64,000 nt of DNA, taken from positions 378,385 through 442,384 of the forward strand of contig NZ_KQ483358.1 of NCBI RefSeq assembly GCF_001432305.1, in the 5' to 3' direction. Below are positions 8,752 to 19,843 of this stretch, piece by piece (within the stretch, counting starts at the first letter, position 1; every line of letters begins with the position of its first letter). The DNA is from Curvibacter sp. PAE-UM. GTDB lineage: Bacteria; Pseudomonadota; Gammaproteobacteria; Burkholderiales; Burkholderiaceae_C. The notes beneath the pieces were generated by a model. That model was not told where the DNA came from. It did not search any database and saw only the letters and a program-made list of their open reading frames with translations. Position numbers and translations under genes: made by a program.

Positions 8752-8777
8752 ACAAAGAAAAGCCCGGCGTACCGGGC
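8752..8777 (-). terminator. Rho-independent terminator of the Bug protein gene
   Basis: Read on the minus strand, the hairpin GCCCGG-TACG-CCGGGC (8777-8762) is followed by TTTTCTTTG. It lies about 30 bp past the stop of the solute-binding protein gene at 8810 and so fits its termination. Confidence 0.75.
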
Positions 8778-8809
8778 CAGGCCTGGATGCGGCCGCAGGC
8801 CGCTGCCGC

Positions 8810-9778
8810 TTATTCAGCCTTGATGCCCGCATGCGCGGCCACGCGCGACCAGCGCACCAGCTCGGAGCGCATGAAGTCGGTGGCCTCGTCCGGGCTGGCG
8901 TAGACGATGTCGAAACCCATGCCTTCGAGCTTGGCCTTGGTCTCGGGCTGCTTGAGCACCTTGGTGTAGGCAGCGTGCAGGCTCTTGACCACGGCCGGCG
9001 GCGTGGAAGCCGGGGCGTAGAGCGCGAACCAGTTGGAGACCTCGGCGCCGGGGTAGCCGGACTCGATCAGCGTGGGCGTCTGGGGCAGTTCGCGGTGGCG
9101 CTGCTTGGCGGCCACGGCCAGCACGCGGATACGGCCCTGCTTGATGAAAGGCAGGGCGTTCTGCAGCGGGCTGAACATGTAATCCAGCTGGCCGCCCACC
9201 AGGTCGTTCATGGCCTGTGACTGGCCCTTGTAGGGGATGTGGTTGGAGCGGGTGTTGGCGAGCTGGTTGAAGTACTCGGCCGTGAGGTGCTGCGAGCTGC
9301 CCGTCCCGGCCGAGCCGTAGTTGAGCGCGCCGGCCTTGCTGCGTGCCAGCTCGACGAACTCTTTCACGTTCGCCGCCTTGACCGAGGCGTGCACCACCAG
9401 GGCCACGTCGGTCTGACCGACCAGGGCCACGGTCTGGAAATCCTTGAGCAGGTCGTAGGGCAGCTTGCGGTAGACCGCCACATTGGTGGCGATGGTGCTG
9501 GGCGAGAACAGCAGGGTGTAGCCGTCGGCCTTGGCCTTGGCCACGTACTCGGTGCCGATGTTGCCGCCGGCGCCCGTCTTGTTCTCCACCACCACGGGCT
9601 GGCCCAGCAGCTCACCTACCTTCTGGCCGACCGCGCGGGCCATCACGTCGGTGCCGCCACCGGCCGAGACGGGCACGATGAGCTGGATGGGGCGTTGCGG
9701 GAAGCCCTGCGCCAGGGCTTGCGAGAAGCCCAGCGCTCCCAGCACCAGGCCAGCGGACATGCGATGCAGAAAGTTCAT
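8810..9778 (-). CDS. Bug/TctC-family periplasmic solute-binding protein
   Basis: Members bind carboxylates or related small molecules in the periplasm, and some feed tripartite tricarboxylate transporters. The 322-residue product has a signal peptide (about 1-24, ending ALAQ), the FPQRPIQLIVPVSAGGGTDVMAR opening typical of Bug proteins, and the GNIGTEYVAKAKADGYTLLF and PYKGQSQAMNDLVGGQ blocks. No TctA/TctB permease genes are adjacent, as is common for orphan Bug proteins. AAGGAG precedes the ATG. It is divergent from a class II aldolase gene, which hints that its ligand is a substrate or precursor for that enzyme. Confidence 0.93.
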   Translation of the reverse strand: MNFLHRMSAGLVLGALGFSQALAQGFPQRPIQLIVPVSAGGGTDVMARAVGQKVGELLGQPVVVENKTGAGGNIGTEYVAKAKADGYTLLFSPSTIATNVAVYRKLPYDLLKDFQTVALVGQTDVALVVHASVKAANVKEFVELARSKAGALNYGSAGTGSSQHLTAEYFNQLANTRSNHIPYKGQSQAMNDLVGGQLDYMFSPLQNALPFIKQGRIRVLAVAAKQRHRELPQTPTLIESGYPGAEVSNWFALYAPASTPPAVVKSLHAAYTKVLKQPETKAKLEGMGFDIVYASPDEATDFMRSELVRWSRVAAHAGIKAE

Positions 9779-9810
9779 GGCGGTCTCCTTATGTTGTCGA
9801 AATCGATCTT

Positions 9811-9836
9811 ATGACGATAATCATACTTATCATCAA
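9811..9836. promoter_or_regulatory. Imperfect inverted repeat in the Bug/aldolase divergent promoter
   Basis: ATGACGATAA and TTATCATCAA are separated by TCATAC. Eight of ten arm positions are complementary. Placed between divergent genes, this may be an operator for a GntR-like repressor; the binding protein is unknown and not encoded next to it. Confidence 0.4.
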
Positions 9837-9875
9837 TGCAAGTCAGGAAAACACTGACTGCCCAGGAGACCCGAC

Positions 9876-10595
9876 ATGAACCCCACAGCCAACCCCGCGC
9901 TGATCGACGACCTCGTCATCGCCAACCACATCCTCGTCAACGAGGGCGTGCTCGACGGCTTCGGCCACATCAGCGTGCGCCATGACAAAAATCCCGACCG
10001 CTTCCTGATCGCACGCAGCATGGCGCCGGGCCTGGTGACGGCCGACGACATCGTGGCCTGTGACCTGGACGGCAACGTGCACGACGAGCGCGGCCGCAAG
10101 ACCTATGTGGAGCGCTTCATCCACAGCGAGATCTACCGTTGCCGCCCCGACGTGATGGCCGTCATCCACAGCCACTCGCCGGCGGTCATCCCCTTTGGCG
10201 TCACGGGCGCGCGCCTGCGGCCCATCTGCCACATGAGCGGCTTTCTCGGCGCGCAGGTGCCGGTGTTCGAGATCCGGCACACGGCCGGCGAGAGCAGCGA
10301 CCTGCTGATCCGCAACCAGGCGCTGGGCAAAGCCCTGGCGGCCAGCCTGGGGCAGCAAGCCGTGGCCCTGCTGCGCGGGCACGGCAATGTGGTGGTGGGC
10401 TTCTCCATCCAGCAGGTGGTGTTCCGCGCCATCTACACCGAGAGCAATGCCCGCCTGCAGAGCGAGGCCATGCGCCTGGGCGAGATCAACTACCTGACGC
10501 CCGAAGAAGCCCAGGCCACTTCGGACATGAACGACGAACACCTGGGCCGCCCCTGGGAAGTCTGGAAGAAGCGGGCGCTGCAAAACCGCTTCTGA
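9876..10595 (+). CDS. Class II aldolase/adducin family protein
   Basis: Class II aldolases use a divalent metal to cleave or decarboxylate sugar- or hydroxyacid-type substrates. The 239-residue protein has ILVNEGVLDGFGHISVR at the N-terminus, the metal-binding HSHSPAVIPFG pair of His residues, the third His in RGHGNVVVG, and a candidate acid/base Glu in ERFIHSEIY. Length fits the fuculose-phosphate aldolase-like subgroup, but the substrate cannot be assigned. AGGAG precedes the ATG. It is divergent from the Bug-type binding protein, suggesting a small catabolic unit. Confidence 0.9.
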   Translation: MNPTANPALIDDLVIANHILVNEGVLDGFGHISVRHDKNPDRFLIARSMAPGLVTADDIVACDLDGNVHDERGRKTYVERFIHSEIYRCRPDVMAVIHSHSPAVIPFGVTGARLRPICHMSGFLGAQVPVFEIRHTAGESSDLLIRNQALGKALAASLGQQAVALLRGHGNVVVGFSIQQVVFRAIYTESNARLQSEAMRLGEINYLTPEEAQATSDMNDEHLGRPWEVWKKRALQNRF

Positions 10596-10612
10596 TCTCT
10601 GCACGGGCCCGG

Positions 10613-10678
10613 CCGTTCGGGCTGAGCCTGTCGAAGCCTGGCCTGCGCAGAACCCTTCGACAAGCTCAGGGTGAACGG
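10613..10678. repeat. REP-like inverted repeat upstream of tgt
   Basis: The left arm CCGTTCGGGCTGAGCCTG continues as TCGAAG (10613-10636). It pairs with CTTCGACAAGCTCAGGG followed by TGAACGG (10655-10678), 21 of 24 positions. The core TTCGACAAGCTCAGGG is a dispersed palindrome type known from Burkholderiales genomes. A diverged relative occurs at 8713-8748. Confidence 0.75.
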
Positions 10679-10698
10679 GGAACAGGTGTGGCGCCTAA

Positions 10699-11895
<1,197 letters not shown>

Positions 11896-11937
11896 GTTCC
11901 TGTAAGAAACCCGCGCCCCGCGCGACCAAGGTATCGA

Positions 11938-12543
11938 ATGGACACTGACCAGACCACGCGCGAGCCCATCGCCAACGAGCACCTGGCCGCCATCCGCCCC
12001 GACATGCTGCGCTTCGCCCGCCTGCAGCTGCGCGACGCGGCGGCCGCCGAAGACGCGGTGCAGGAAGCCCTGCTGGCCGCGCTGGCCAACGCCCGGCAGT
12101 TCGCCGGCCGCTCCGAGGCCAAGACCTGGGTCTTCGGCATCCTCAAGAACAAGATCGTGGATGTGATCCGCCAGCAGAGCCGCAGTTGCAACATCTCGTC
12201 CTTCTCGGATGGCGAGGAAAGCCTGGACCAGACCTTCGAGTCCCTGTTCCGCGAGAACGCGCACTGGACACCGGCCTCGCGCCCGCGCGACTGGGGCAGC
12301 CCCGAAGCCGCCCTGCGACAGCAGCACTTCTGGGGCGTGTTCGAAGTCTGCCTCAACCACCTGCCCGAGAACACGGCGCGCGTCTTCATGATGCGCGAGT
12401 TCCTCGATTTCGAAACGCCCGAGGTCTGCCAGGAGCTGGGCATCACGGTGAGCAACTGCAACGTCATCCTGCACCGCGCACGCAATGCCCTGCGCCTGTG
12501 TCTGGAACGCGGTTGGTTCACCGCAGGAGAAAAAACATGCTGA
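11938..12543 (+). CDS. ECF-type RNA polymerase sigma factor
   Basis: The 201-residue protein has a region 2 fold (about 15-85) with AEDAVQEALLAALANARQF and AKTWVFGILKNKIVDVIRQ, followed by a variable linker. Region 4 (about 130-190) holds LPENTARVFMMREFLDFETPEVCQELGI, the helix-turn-helix recognition segment VSNCNVILHRARNALR, and a short C-terminal tail. It overlaps the start of a zinc-binding anti-sigma gene by a few bases, so the two are translated together. The regulon cannot be read from this window. Confidence 0.93.
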   Translation: MDTDQTTREPIANEHLAAIRPDMLRFARLQLRDAAAAEDAVQEALLAALANARQFAGRSEAKTWVFGILKNKIVDVIRQQSRSCNISSFSDGEESLDQTFESLFRENAHWTPASRPRDWGSPEAALRQQHFWGVFEVCLNHLPENTARVFMMREFLDFETPEVCQELGITVSNCNVILHRARNALRLCLERGWFTAGEKTC

Positions 12544-12731
12544 ACTGCAAGCAAGCCACGCAACTCATGTCCGAAGCCCAGGACCGCAAGCTCGCCCTGG
12601 GCGAGCAACTACCGCTGCGCCTGCACCTTTTCATGTGCGTGGGCTGCCGCAACTACGGCAGGCAGCTGGATTTCCTGCGGGCCGCCACCCGGGAACTCAA
12701 GGCCGGCAGCGAGCCGGCTCCCAAGGACTAG
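12537..12731 (+). CDS. Small zinc-finger anti-sigma factor
   Basis: The 64-residue product has His30-x3-Cys34-x2-Cys37 (HLFMCVGC), the zinc-binding anti-sigma signature, plus Cys4 near the N-terminus. It has no membrane segment, so it would be a cytoplasmic anti-sigma factor, possibly redox-responsive. Its ATG overlaps the sigma gene stop, and AGGAG lies upstream. It is too short for many gene callers. Confidence 0.85.
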   Translation: MLNCKQATQLMSEAQDRKLALGEQLPLRLHLFMCVGCRNYGRQLDFLRAATRELKAGSEPAPKD

Positions 12732-12738
12732 GGCCTGT

Positions 12739-14604
12739 TCAACGCCATTGGTCTCTTAGCACCCAGGCAAACGCCGCCAGCAAGACCACGGCCACGATGC
12801 CAAAGTACAGGGCCCAGGGCTTTTTCTTCTCGGCGTAGGGATCGGTCAGCGCGCGCTCGGCATTGGGCGGCAGGTGCGCCACCTGCGTGAGCGAGGTACC
12901 GAAGGGGATGTTGATCTTGGCGCGCGCATTGATGGCCCAGCCATTGGCATCCAGGATGGGGCCCAGGTTACGGCTGCGCAGCTTGAACCAGGCCAGGATG
13001 ACCGCGGGGCCCGAGATCGCCAGCATCAGCCCGGCCAGCGCGAATGGCACCTGCCACCATTTGAGCGCCAGCAGGCCCACCAGCACCGAGGCCAGCGCCG
13101 TGCCGATGGCGCCCACGGCCAGGCCGATGGCGGCAAAGATACCGGCGAACTTGCCCACGTCGAAAGGCGGCGGGGGCGTTGCCGGTGCGGCGGGGGCCGC
13201 GGCCACCTTCTTGGTGCCGTCGACCACGGCGGTGGTGAGCTTCTCGTCCGAGGCCTTGGCCTTGCTGGCGGCGATCTTCTGCAGCTGCTCGCCGACGAAA
13301 CGCGCCAGCCGCTTGTAGGGCGACCAGAAGGCCTGGCGCAGGCTGATCGGGTGGTCGATGATCTTGGTGATGGTGGCGTCCCAGTCGCGGCCCAGGCGGT
13401 CGTAGAACACGCCGTTGCGGCTCACCATGAGCTGGTCCGAATCGCCCGCGGTGAAAGCCGCAGCGATGCTCAGCTTCTCGGCGCCGCGCGTGCAGTCGCA
13501 ATAGACCAGGCACATGCGCGAGAGCGTGGCCAGCGTGGCATGGCGAGCCGCGTCGTTGACCGCCACGCAGAGTTCGGCCGAGCGGCCGTCCAGGTAGAGC
13601 GTGCCAACCTGGAAAGTGGCCTTGCCCTGGCGGGTGTAGAAATCGCGGAAGGCAACGAAGTTGTTGGCGAGTGACAGCAGGTCGCGCACGTAATGCGCCA
13701 ACCGCTCCAGCTGACGCACGGCATCGGCCTCGACAGCCGCATCGGGTTTGGCGGCCAGCCAGGCGGCATAGGGCGCGAGCTTGTCTTTCAGCGCCGCCCA
13801 GTCGGCCTCGGTCAGCAGCGCGCGATCACCCAGCAGCGGCTGGACGGCGGCCTGCTGCAAGGTGGCCATGCGGGCCGCCCAGGCCGGGTTGAGCCCCGTG
13901 CCCAGCGGCAGCGCCACACCGGCCTGCACGTGCGCCAGCGGCAGCGCGGCAATGCTCTCGGTATCGGTCTTCAAGGTGACGCTGCCCAGCGCGACCAGCG
14001 TCGCATCGGCCGCGTTGAGGGCCGCACCGGCACGCGCATCGAAGGCCGCCAGACGGCAGCGCACGAACCAGTCTTCCACCTTCTCGGCCACGGCCACCAG
14101 GGCCTCGTGGGCCGCGGCGGTGGCGTCGCCCAGCGGGCGGGCGGCCTGGCCGGCCGCTTCCCAGGCGGCCAGCGCGCGTTGGGCGTGGCGGGTCTGCGCG
14201 GCATTGGCGGCGGCGACCGTCACCAGGCCGTCAGTGCTGCCGATGTCGGCGAGCAGCTCGCGCGCGGCGGTGGCGATGGCGGCGCCCTCTTCGTCCTCGT
14301 CACGGATGGCCGCCAGCGGCACACCCGGGAGTTTCTGCGCCAGCACATTGGTGTCTTTCAGGCGCCCGGCAGCCCACTGCACCGCAGCGATCAGTTCGGG
14401 AGCGCGCACCTGGCCGTCGCCATCACCATCGACAAAGGACAAGGTGCGGGCGTCGAACTCGATGCCCTTGACGGGGCAGGACAGGGCCACCCAGAGTTTC
14501 TGGTCGAGGGCGCCGATGTTGAGCAGTTCGGCCGCGGTGTCCAGGCGGACCTGGTCAAAACCGCCGGCACGGAAGAAACGCCAATGGGGCTGGGGTGAGG
14601 TCAT
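12739..14604 (-). CDS. Large membrane-anchored protein with EF-hand-like loop
   Basis: The 621-residue protein is not assigned to a named family. Near residues 55-75 it has DGDGDGQVRAPEL, an EF-hand-type calcium loop. The middle is Ala-rich and mostly helical. The C-terminal part has two membrane segments close together (about 488-535) after an Ala/Pro-rich linker, a globular portion with an RAKINIPFGTSL segment, and a final hydrophobic helix (about 600-617). Topology suggests a large N-terminal domain on one side of the inner membrane. GGAGG precedes the ATG at 14604. The preceding gene on this strand is the Kef-type antiporter. Confidence 0.8.
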   Translation of the reverse strand: MTSPQPHWRFFRAGGFDQVRLDTAAELLNIGALDQKLWVALSCPVKGIEFDARTLSFVDGDGDGQVRAPELIAAVQWAAGRLKDTNVLAQKLPGVPLAAIRDEDEEGAAIATAARELLADIGSTDGLVTVAAANAAQTRHAQRALAAWEAAGQAARPLGDATAAAHEALVAVAEKVEDWFVRCRLAAFDARAGAALNAADATLVALGSVTLKTDTESIAALPLAHVQAGVALPLGTGLNPAWAARMATLQQAAVQPLLGDRALLTEADWAALKDKLAPYAAWLAAKPDAAVEADAVRQLERLAHYVRDLLSLANNFVAFRDFYTRQGKATFQVGTLYLDGRSAELCVAVNDAARHATLATLSRMCLVYCDCTRGAEKLSIAAAFTAGDSDQLMVSRNGVFYDRLGRDWDATITKIIDHPISLRQAFWSPYKRLARFVGEQLQKIAASKAKASDEKLTTAVVDGTKKVAAAPAAPATPPPPFDVGKFAGIFAAIGLAVGAIGTALASVLVGLLALKWWQVPFALAGLMLAISGPAVILAWFKLRSRNLGPILDANGWAINARAKINIPFGTSLTQVAHLPPNAERALTDPYAEKKKPWALYFGIVAVVLLAAFAWVLRDQWR

Positions 14605-14659
14605 GTGCAGGTCCTCCAGGATGGTTGGATTTCATCTTACCCGCAGCCCGGGCCCGGCC

Positions 14660-16381
14660 TCAGCTGCGCAGGTTCACCGTGCCGTGGTGCGGACGCATGC
14701 GGTCCAGGACCTGCGTGCTCATGCTGCGCGACAGCTCTTCCTTGCCCAGGAAGACCGTGCCCAGGCCTTCCTGGCGCAAAAGCACGGCCTCGTCCTCGCT
14801 CAGGGTGCGCAACAGCACCTCGACCTGGGGATTGAGCGCACGGGCGGTCTCCACCATGCGACGCGCGCGCATGGAGTCGGGCGGCGTGATGACCAGCATG
14901 GCCGCGCGCGCGATGTGCGCCTGGATCAGCACCTCGGGCTCGGCGGCGTCGCCGCTGACCGCAGGAATGCCCTCCTTGCGCAGCGTCTCCACGATCTCGC
15001 GGTTCTGCTCGGCCACGACAAAGGGGATCTGCTGTTCCCGCAGCTCGGCCGCCATGCGCCGGCCCACGCTGCCGTAGCCCACCAGCACCACCTGCCCCGT
15101 CAACTGCTTCGGATCGGTGGACATGGGCAGTTCGGCCAGCGGGTCGTCGCGCTGCTCGAAACGGCGCACCCGCTCCGAGCGCTGGCGCAACCACTGCTGC
15201 AGCGGCCCGATGGCGGCAAAGACAGCCGAGTTCGCGGCAATGGAGATCAGCGCACCGGCCAGCACCAGGCTCTGCCCCTGTGCCGGCAACAGGTTCAGCG
15301 CCACACCCATGCCGGCCAGGATGAAAGAGAACTCGCCGATCTGCGCCAGGCTGGCGCCAATGGTCAGCGCCGTGTTGAGCGGGTAACGGAACAAGAGCAC
15401 CAGGCCGATGGCCGCCAGCGTCTTGCCCACCATGATGATGGCCACCACCGCCAGCACCTTGAGCGGCTCCTGCCAGAGCACGGCCGGGTCGAACAACATG
15501 CCGACCGAGACGAAAAACAGCACGGCAAAGGCGTCGCGCAGCGGCAGCGACTCGTCGGCCGCGCGGTGGCTGTACTCGGACTCGCGCATCATCATGCCGG
15601 CGAAGAAGGCGCCCAGCGCGAAGGACACGTCGAACAGCAGGGCCGCGCCAAAGGCCACGCCGATGGCCGCCGCCACCACGCACAGCGTGAACAGCTCGCG
15701 CGAACCGGTGCGCGCCACCCACCACAACAGCTTGGGGAACACGCGCCGCCCCACCACCAGCATCACGGCGATGAAGGCCGCCACCTTGGCCAGCGTCAGG
15801 CCCATGGCGGTCCAGAGCTCGCCGGCGTCGGCCGAGCGGCCGGCGCCCGCCCCGCCCCTGACACCCGCCAGGGCCGGCACCAGCACGAGCACCAGCACCA
15901 TGACCAGGTCTTCCACCACCAGCCAGCCCACGGCGATGCGGCCGTTGATGCTGTCGAGCAGGCCCTTGGCTTCGAGCGCGCGCAGCAGCACCACCGTGCT
16001 GGCCACCGACAGGCACAGGCCGAAGATCAGCGCCCCGCCCCAGTGCCAGCCCCAGCTCATGGCCACGCCCATGCCCAGGACCACGGCCACCGCGATCTGG
16101 ACGATGGCGCCCGGCACCGCGATGCGCCGCACCGCCAGCAGCTCGCGCAGGGAAAAATGCAGGCCCACGCCGAACATCAGCAGCATCACGCCGATCTCGG
16201 CCAGCTGGCCGGCCAGGCCGACATCGCCCACGAAACCCGGCGTGGCCGGGCTGATCACCACACCGGCCAGCAGGTAGCCCACCAGCGGCGGCATCCTGAG
16301 CTGGATGGCCAGCAGGCCCAGGATCATCGCCAGGCCGAAACCGGTGGCGATGGTGGCGATGAGACTGACGTCGTGGGGCAT
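14660..16381 (-). CDS. Kef/YbaL-type monovalent cation:proton antiporter
   Basis: This is an inner-membrane CPA2 antiporter, expected to exchange K+ or Na+ for H+. The 573-residue product has about 12 hydrophobic segments (residues 1-390) with GYLLAGVVISPATPGFVGD and LAEIGVMLLMFGVGLHFSLREL. A cytoplasmic RCK/TrkA-N nucleotide-binding domain (about 410-530) contains the VLVGYGSVGRRMA dinucleotide loop. The domain order and length match YbaL rather than KefB/C, since the glutathione-gating features are not obvious. Start at 16381 (MPHDVSL) is chosen by family alignment; ATG at 16393 is an alternative, and neither has a clear Shine-Dalgarno. It is divergent from the PhnD-like gene. Confidence 0.9.
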   Translation of the reverse strand: MPHDVSLIATIATGFGLAMILGLLAIQLRMPPLVGYLLAGVVISPATPGFVGDVGLAGQLAEIGVMLLMFGVGLHFSLRELLAVRRIAVPGAIVQIAVAVVLGMGVAMSWGWHWGGALIFGLCLSVASTVVLLRALEAKGLLDSINGRIAVGWLVVEDLVMVLVLVLVPALAGVRGGAGAGRSADAGELWTAMGLTLAKVAAFIAVMLVVGRRVFPKLLWWVARTGSRELFTLCVVAAAIGVAFGAALLFDVSFALGAFFAGMMMRESEYSHRAADESLPLRDAFAVLFFVSVGMLFDPAVLWQEPLKVLAVVAIIMVGKTLAAIGLVLLFRYPLNTALTIGASLAQIGEFSFILAGMGVALNLLPAQGQSLVLAGALISIAANSAVFAAIGPLQQWLRQRSERVRRFEQRDDPLAELPMSTDPKQLTGQVVLVGYGSVGRRMAAELREQQIPFVVAEQNREIVETLRKEGIPAVSGDAAEPEVLIQAHIARAAMLVITPPDSMRARRMVETARALNPQVEVLLRTLSEDEAVLLRQEGLGTVFLGKEELSRSMSTQVLDRMRPHHGTVNLRS

Positions 16382-16527
16382 GGGTTCTATCATGAAGGAT
16401 TCGTGAAATCGTAGCGTCCTGGAGGGATACGACGGTGCCGCGCTCTGGCGTGCGCACCCTGGCGGGAGTAAGCTTGAACTGAGCGCATTGGCCCATGCGT
16501 CGTCGCCTGCAAAAAAGACCTTAGACC

Positions 16528-17370
16528 ATGAAAAAACACCTGATGGCGCTTGCCGCCTTCCTGTTGACACTCACACCGGCCTGGGGCCAGCCTGCCAATG
16601 CCGGCTACCGTTTCTCGCCGGTCAACCAGTTCGACATCAACCTGACGGCGGCCTACTGGAACCCGATCATCCAGCACGTCTCCGAGAAAAGCGGTGTCAA
16701 GCTGAGCCTGAAGATCGGCCGCACTTCGGCCGACACCACGGCCTATGTGCTGACGCAGGAAGTCGAGTTCGTCTTCACGAACCACCTGTTCAGCCCCGAA
16801 CGCGAGCAGCTCGGCTGGAAGGTTTTCGGCCGGCGCCAGATGCCCGCCATCGTCGGACAGATCGTGGTGCCCGCCGATTCGCCCATCACCGATCTGGCGC
16901 AACTCAAGGGTGAAGAGGTCGCCTTCGCCGGCCCCGAGGCCTTCGTCGGCTACAAGGTGCCTTACGCACAGTTGCTCAACCGCGGCATCGACATCAAGGT
17001 CGTGTTTGGCGGCAACCAGAACGGCGCGCTGGCCCAGCTCTTCGCCGGCAAGGTCAAGGCGGTCGGCGGCAACTCGCAGCTGATCGAAGGTTATGCCAAG
17101 CGGGAGAACCGCAAGTTCCGCGTGCTGTGGTCCTCCGAGACCTTCCACGACCTGGCGCTCATGGTCTCGGGCAAGGTGCCGGAGAAGGACGCCCAGGCCG
17201 TGGCGCAGGCCTTCCTGAACATGCACAAGGACCCCAGGGGCCGCGACATCCTGCACCAGACCTCGCAAAAGGTGGGGCTGCCGGTCGACGCCTACTTCAT
17301 TCCCGCCAGCGCGGCCGACTACGATTCCTATCGCAAGTTCTACCAGTCGGCACCGCCCTCGCTGCGCTGA
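16528..17370 (+). CDS. PhnD/SsuA-like periplasmic binding protein
   Basis: The 280-residue protein has a signal peptide (about 1-20, ending AWGQ) and a phosphonate-binding-protein-like fold. Recognisable parts are [59 protein letters not shown] and [14 protein letters not shown]. No permease or ATPase genes follow. Instead it sits 2 bp before a hybrid histidine kinase gene with a short periplasmic domain, so it probably presents a ligand to that sensor, as PhnD-like proteins do in some two-component systems. That partnership is inferred from the spacing. Confidence 0.87.
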   Translation: MKKHLMALAAFLLTLTPAWGQPANAGYRFSPVNQFDINLTAAYWNPIIQHVSEKSGVKLSLKIGRTSADTTAYVLTQEVEFVFTNHLFSPEREQLGWKVFGRRQMPAIVGQIVVPADSPITDLAQLKGEEVAFAGPEAFVGYKVPYAQLLNRGIDIKVVFGGNQNGALAQLFAGKVKAVGGNSQLIEGYAKRENRKFRVLWSSETFHDLALMVSGKVPEKDAQAVAQAFLNMHKDPRGRDILHQTSQKVGLPVDAYFIPASAADYDSYRKFYQSAPPSLR

Positions 17371-17372
17371 GC

Positions 17373-19829
17373 ATGCCCACGCCGCTGATCAACCTGCTGC
17401 CCAACTCGCTGGTCCAGCGGGTCTTTGCGCTGTACGCGGTCACCATGCTGCTATTTGTCGGCGCGGGTACCTGGCTGTTCCTGCATTACCAGTTCACCCA
17501 GGAGATCGAAGGCGTCCAGCAGTCCGCCACCATGATGGTGGAAGCGACCGCACAGACCATCACCGACAGCGCGGTCATCGGCGACTACGACACCATCCAG
17601 CGCACACTCGACCGCGGCATCCTCCAGTCCCAGTTCTCCTCGGCCGCCTTCATCGACCTGCGCGGCGGTGTCGTGAAAAGCCAGAATCACTCAGGCCCGG
17701 AAGGCTACGTGCCGGCCTGGCTGCGCGAGCAGGTGGGCTCGAAGCTGTACGACATCAACCGCACCATCTCGGTGGGCGGACATGACTACGGTGTGCTGCG
17801 GCTGGAATTTGCGGTGGGCGTGGTGGCCCTGCATCTCTGGAACCTGCTGCTGGCCGCGCTCGGCCTGTCCATCGCAAGCCTGCTGGGCGGCCTGCTCCTG
17901 ATCTGGTATTCGCTGCGCCGCTGGCTCTCTTCCTTCCAGCGCATGGACACGGTGCTCTCCGCCAGCGACCCGCAATTCGAGAAACTGGCCGGCGAGATGG
18001 TGCTGGCCGTGCCCGTGGAATTCCGCCCCACCTTCGAAGCCCTGCACCGCGTCTCGGGCAGCCTGCGCCTGGAGCTCAGGCAGCGTGAGCAGGCCCTGGC
18101 GGCGCTGCGCCGCGTCCTCTCCAACCTGCTGCCCGACGCGCCCTCCCCCGAATCCCAGAGCATGGACATCGCCGCCCTGTCGCGGGTGGTGCTGCAAATC
18201 ATCCAGGAGCGCGAGGGCAGCCGGCAAGCGCTGCAAGATGCCATGCAGGCGGCCGAGGCAGCCAACCGCGCCAAGAGCGAGTTCCTGGCCGTGATGAGCC
18301 ACGAGATCCGCACCCCCATGAACGGCATCATCGGCATGACGACGCTGACGCTCGAGACCGAGCTCAGCGCGCCGCAGCGCGAATACCTCAATCTGGTCAA
18401 GAAGTCGGCCGACAGCCTGCTGGCCATCATCAACGACATCCTGGACTTCTCCAAGATCGAGGCTGGCCAGCTCACGCTGGACCTGCGCCCCTTCCGGCCG
18501 CACTCGCTGGTGCGCGGCACACTCAACAGCCTGGACACCCAGGCCCGCCTCAAGGGCCTGCGCCTGGCCTACGAACCGCAGGCCACCGTGCCGCCCCACC
18601 TGATCGGCGACGCGGGCCGTCTGCGCCAGATCCTCATCAACCTGATCGGCAACGCCATCAAGTTCAGCAAGCAGGGCGTGGTGCAGGTGCGCGTGCTGCG
18701 CCAGCCCGATCAGCGGGGGCAGGCCGTGCTGCGCTTCGAGGTGCAGGACCAGGGCGTCGGCATCGTGCCCGAGAAGCAGAAGGTGATCTTCGCCCCCTTC
18801 ACCCAGGCCGATACGTCCATCACGCGCCACTTCGGCGGCACGGGCCTGGGCCTGGCCATCTGCGCGAAGCTGGTCCGCGCCATGGGCGGCGAGATCGGCG
18901 TGCACAGCACCCCGGGACAGGGCAGCACCTTTTTCTTCACGGCCGCCTTCGACATCGACCACAGCGAATCGAGCAGCGACATCATGTCCCTCTCCGACGC
19001 AGAAGAAGCGTCGGACGCGTTCGACAGCCTGCGCGTCCTGCTGGTGGAGGACAACGAGATCAACCAGAAGCTCGCCCTCAGCCTGCTGGAGCGCGAAGGC
19101 CATGAAGTCGATGTCGCCTCCGACGGCGCCCAGGCCGTGCGCATGGCAACCCAGTCCGACACCCCTTATGACCTGATCCTGATGGACATGCAGATGCCGG
19201 TCCTGGACGGCCTGGAGGCGACCCGCCGCATCCGCGCCCACGAGCGCAACACGCGCGAGCATGTGCGCATCGTGGCCATGACGGCCAACGCCATGACCGG
19301 CGACCGGGAGCGTTGCCTGGCCGCCGGCATGGACGAATACCTGGCCAAGCCGATCAAGCTCGACGAGCTGAGGGCCGCACTGCGCTGGCAGGACGCCGGC
19401 TACAGCCCCGCCACCGTGCCGGGCGCCTTGAGCGCCGTACCGCCGACGGCGCCGGCACCCCTGGTGACCGCCGCGGCGAAGCCGGCCGCGGGCCGGGCCT
19501 TCGATTACGCCGCGGCCATCGCAAGCGCCGACGCCATGGTGGTCCGCATCATTGGTGACTCCTTCCGCGGCAACTGGCCCGTCCAGGTTCAGAACCTGCA
19601 CGCGGCTGTGGCGCAAGCCGATGCGCCGCTGCTCCAGCGCAGTGCCCACACCCTGCGCGGGATCGTGGGGCATTTCGGCGCGGCACCGGTCGAGACGCTG
19701 AGCCGCCAGATCGAGCTGCTGGGCGCCAAGGGCACCGTGGACCAGGCGGCGGCCCTGGTGGCGCAGCTGGAAACCGAACTGAAAGCGCTGGACCAGGCGC
19801 TGACCCGGTTCCTGGGCCAGACGGCCTGA
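17373..19829 (+). CDS. Hybrid histidine kinase with REC and Hpt domains
   Basis: This 818-residue membrane sensor kinase has, in order: a transmembrane helix (about 18-38), a periplasmic sensor region (about 40-150), a second helix (about 152-178), a HAMP-like linker, and a HisKA domain with the phosphorylated His310 in [15 protein letters not shown]. The HATPase domain follows ([21 protein letters not shown]), then a receiver domain ([25 protein letters not shown]) and a C-terminal Hpt domain ([14 protein letters not shown]). The start at 17373 lies 2 bp after the upstream PhnD-like gene stop, consistent with coupling. A convergent HD-GYP response regulator ends 14 bp away. Confidence 0.93.
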   Translation: MPTPLINLLPNSLVQRVFALYAVTMLLFVGAGTWLFLHYQFTQEIEGVQQSATMMVEATAQTITDSAVIGDYDTIQRTLDRGILQSQFSSAAFIDLRGGVVKSQNHSGPEGYVPAWLREQVGSKLYDINRTISVGGHDYGVLRLEFAVGVVALHLWNLLLAALGLSIASLLGGLLLIWYSLRRWLSSFQRMDTVLSASDPQFEKLAGEMVLAVPVEFRPTFEALHRVSGSLRLELRQREQALAALRRVLSNLLPDAPSPESQSMDIAALSRVVLQIIQEREGSRQALQDAMQAAEAANRAKSEFLAVMSHEIRTPMNGIIGMTTLTLETELSAPQREYLNLVKKSADSLLAIINDILDFSKIEAGQLTLDLRPFRPHSLVRGTLNSLDTQARLKGLRLAYEPQATVPPHLIGDAGRLRQILINLIGNAIKFSKQGVVQVRVLRQPDQRGQAVLRFEVQDQGVGIVPEKQKVIFAPFTQADTSITRHFGGTGLGLAICAKLVRAMGGEIGVHSTPGQGSTFFFTAAFDIDHSESSSDIMSLSDAEEASDAFDSLRVLLVEDNEINQKLALSLLEREGHEVDVASDGAQAVRMATQSDTPYDLILMDMQMPVLDGLEATRRIRAHERNTREHVRIVAMTANAMTGDRERCLAAGMDEYLAKPIKLDELRAALRWQDAGYSPATVPGALSAVPPTAPAPLVTAAAKPAAGRAFDYAAAIASADAMVVRIIGDSFRGNWPVQVQNLHAAVAQADAPLLQRSAHTLRGIVGHFGAAPVETLSRQIELLGAKGTVDQAAALVAQLETELKALDQALTRFLGQTA

Positions 19830-19843
19830 AGACTCTCAGCCTC

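Noticed and set aside
13781-16414. 877-residue plus-strand frame
   Set aside because: It lies opposite the EF-hand-like protein and Kef antiporter genes, and its translation is low-complexity His/Gln/Arg-rich.
17691-19673. 660-residue minus-strand frame
   Set aside because: Complement of the hybrid histidine kinase, which has intact catalytic motifs; its own translation has no family resemblance.
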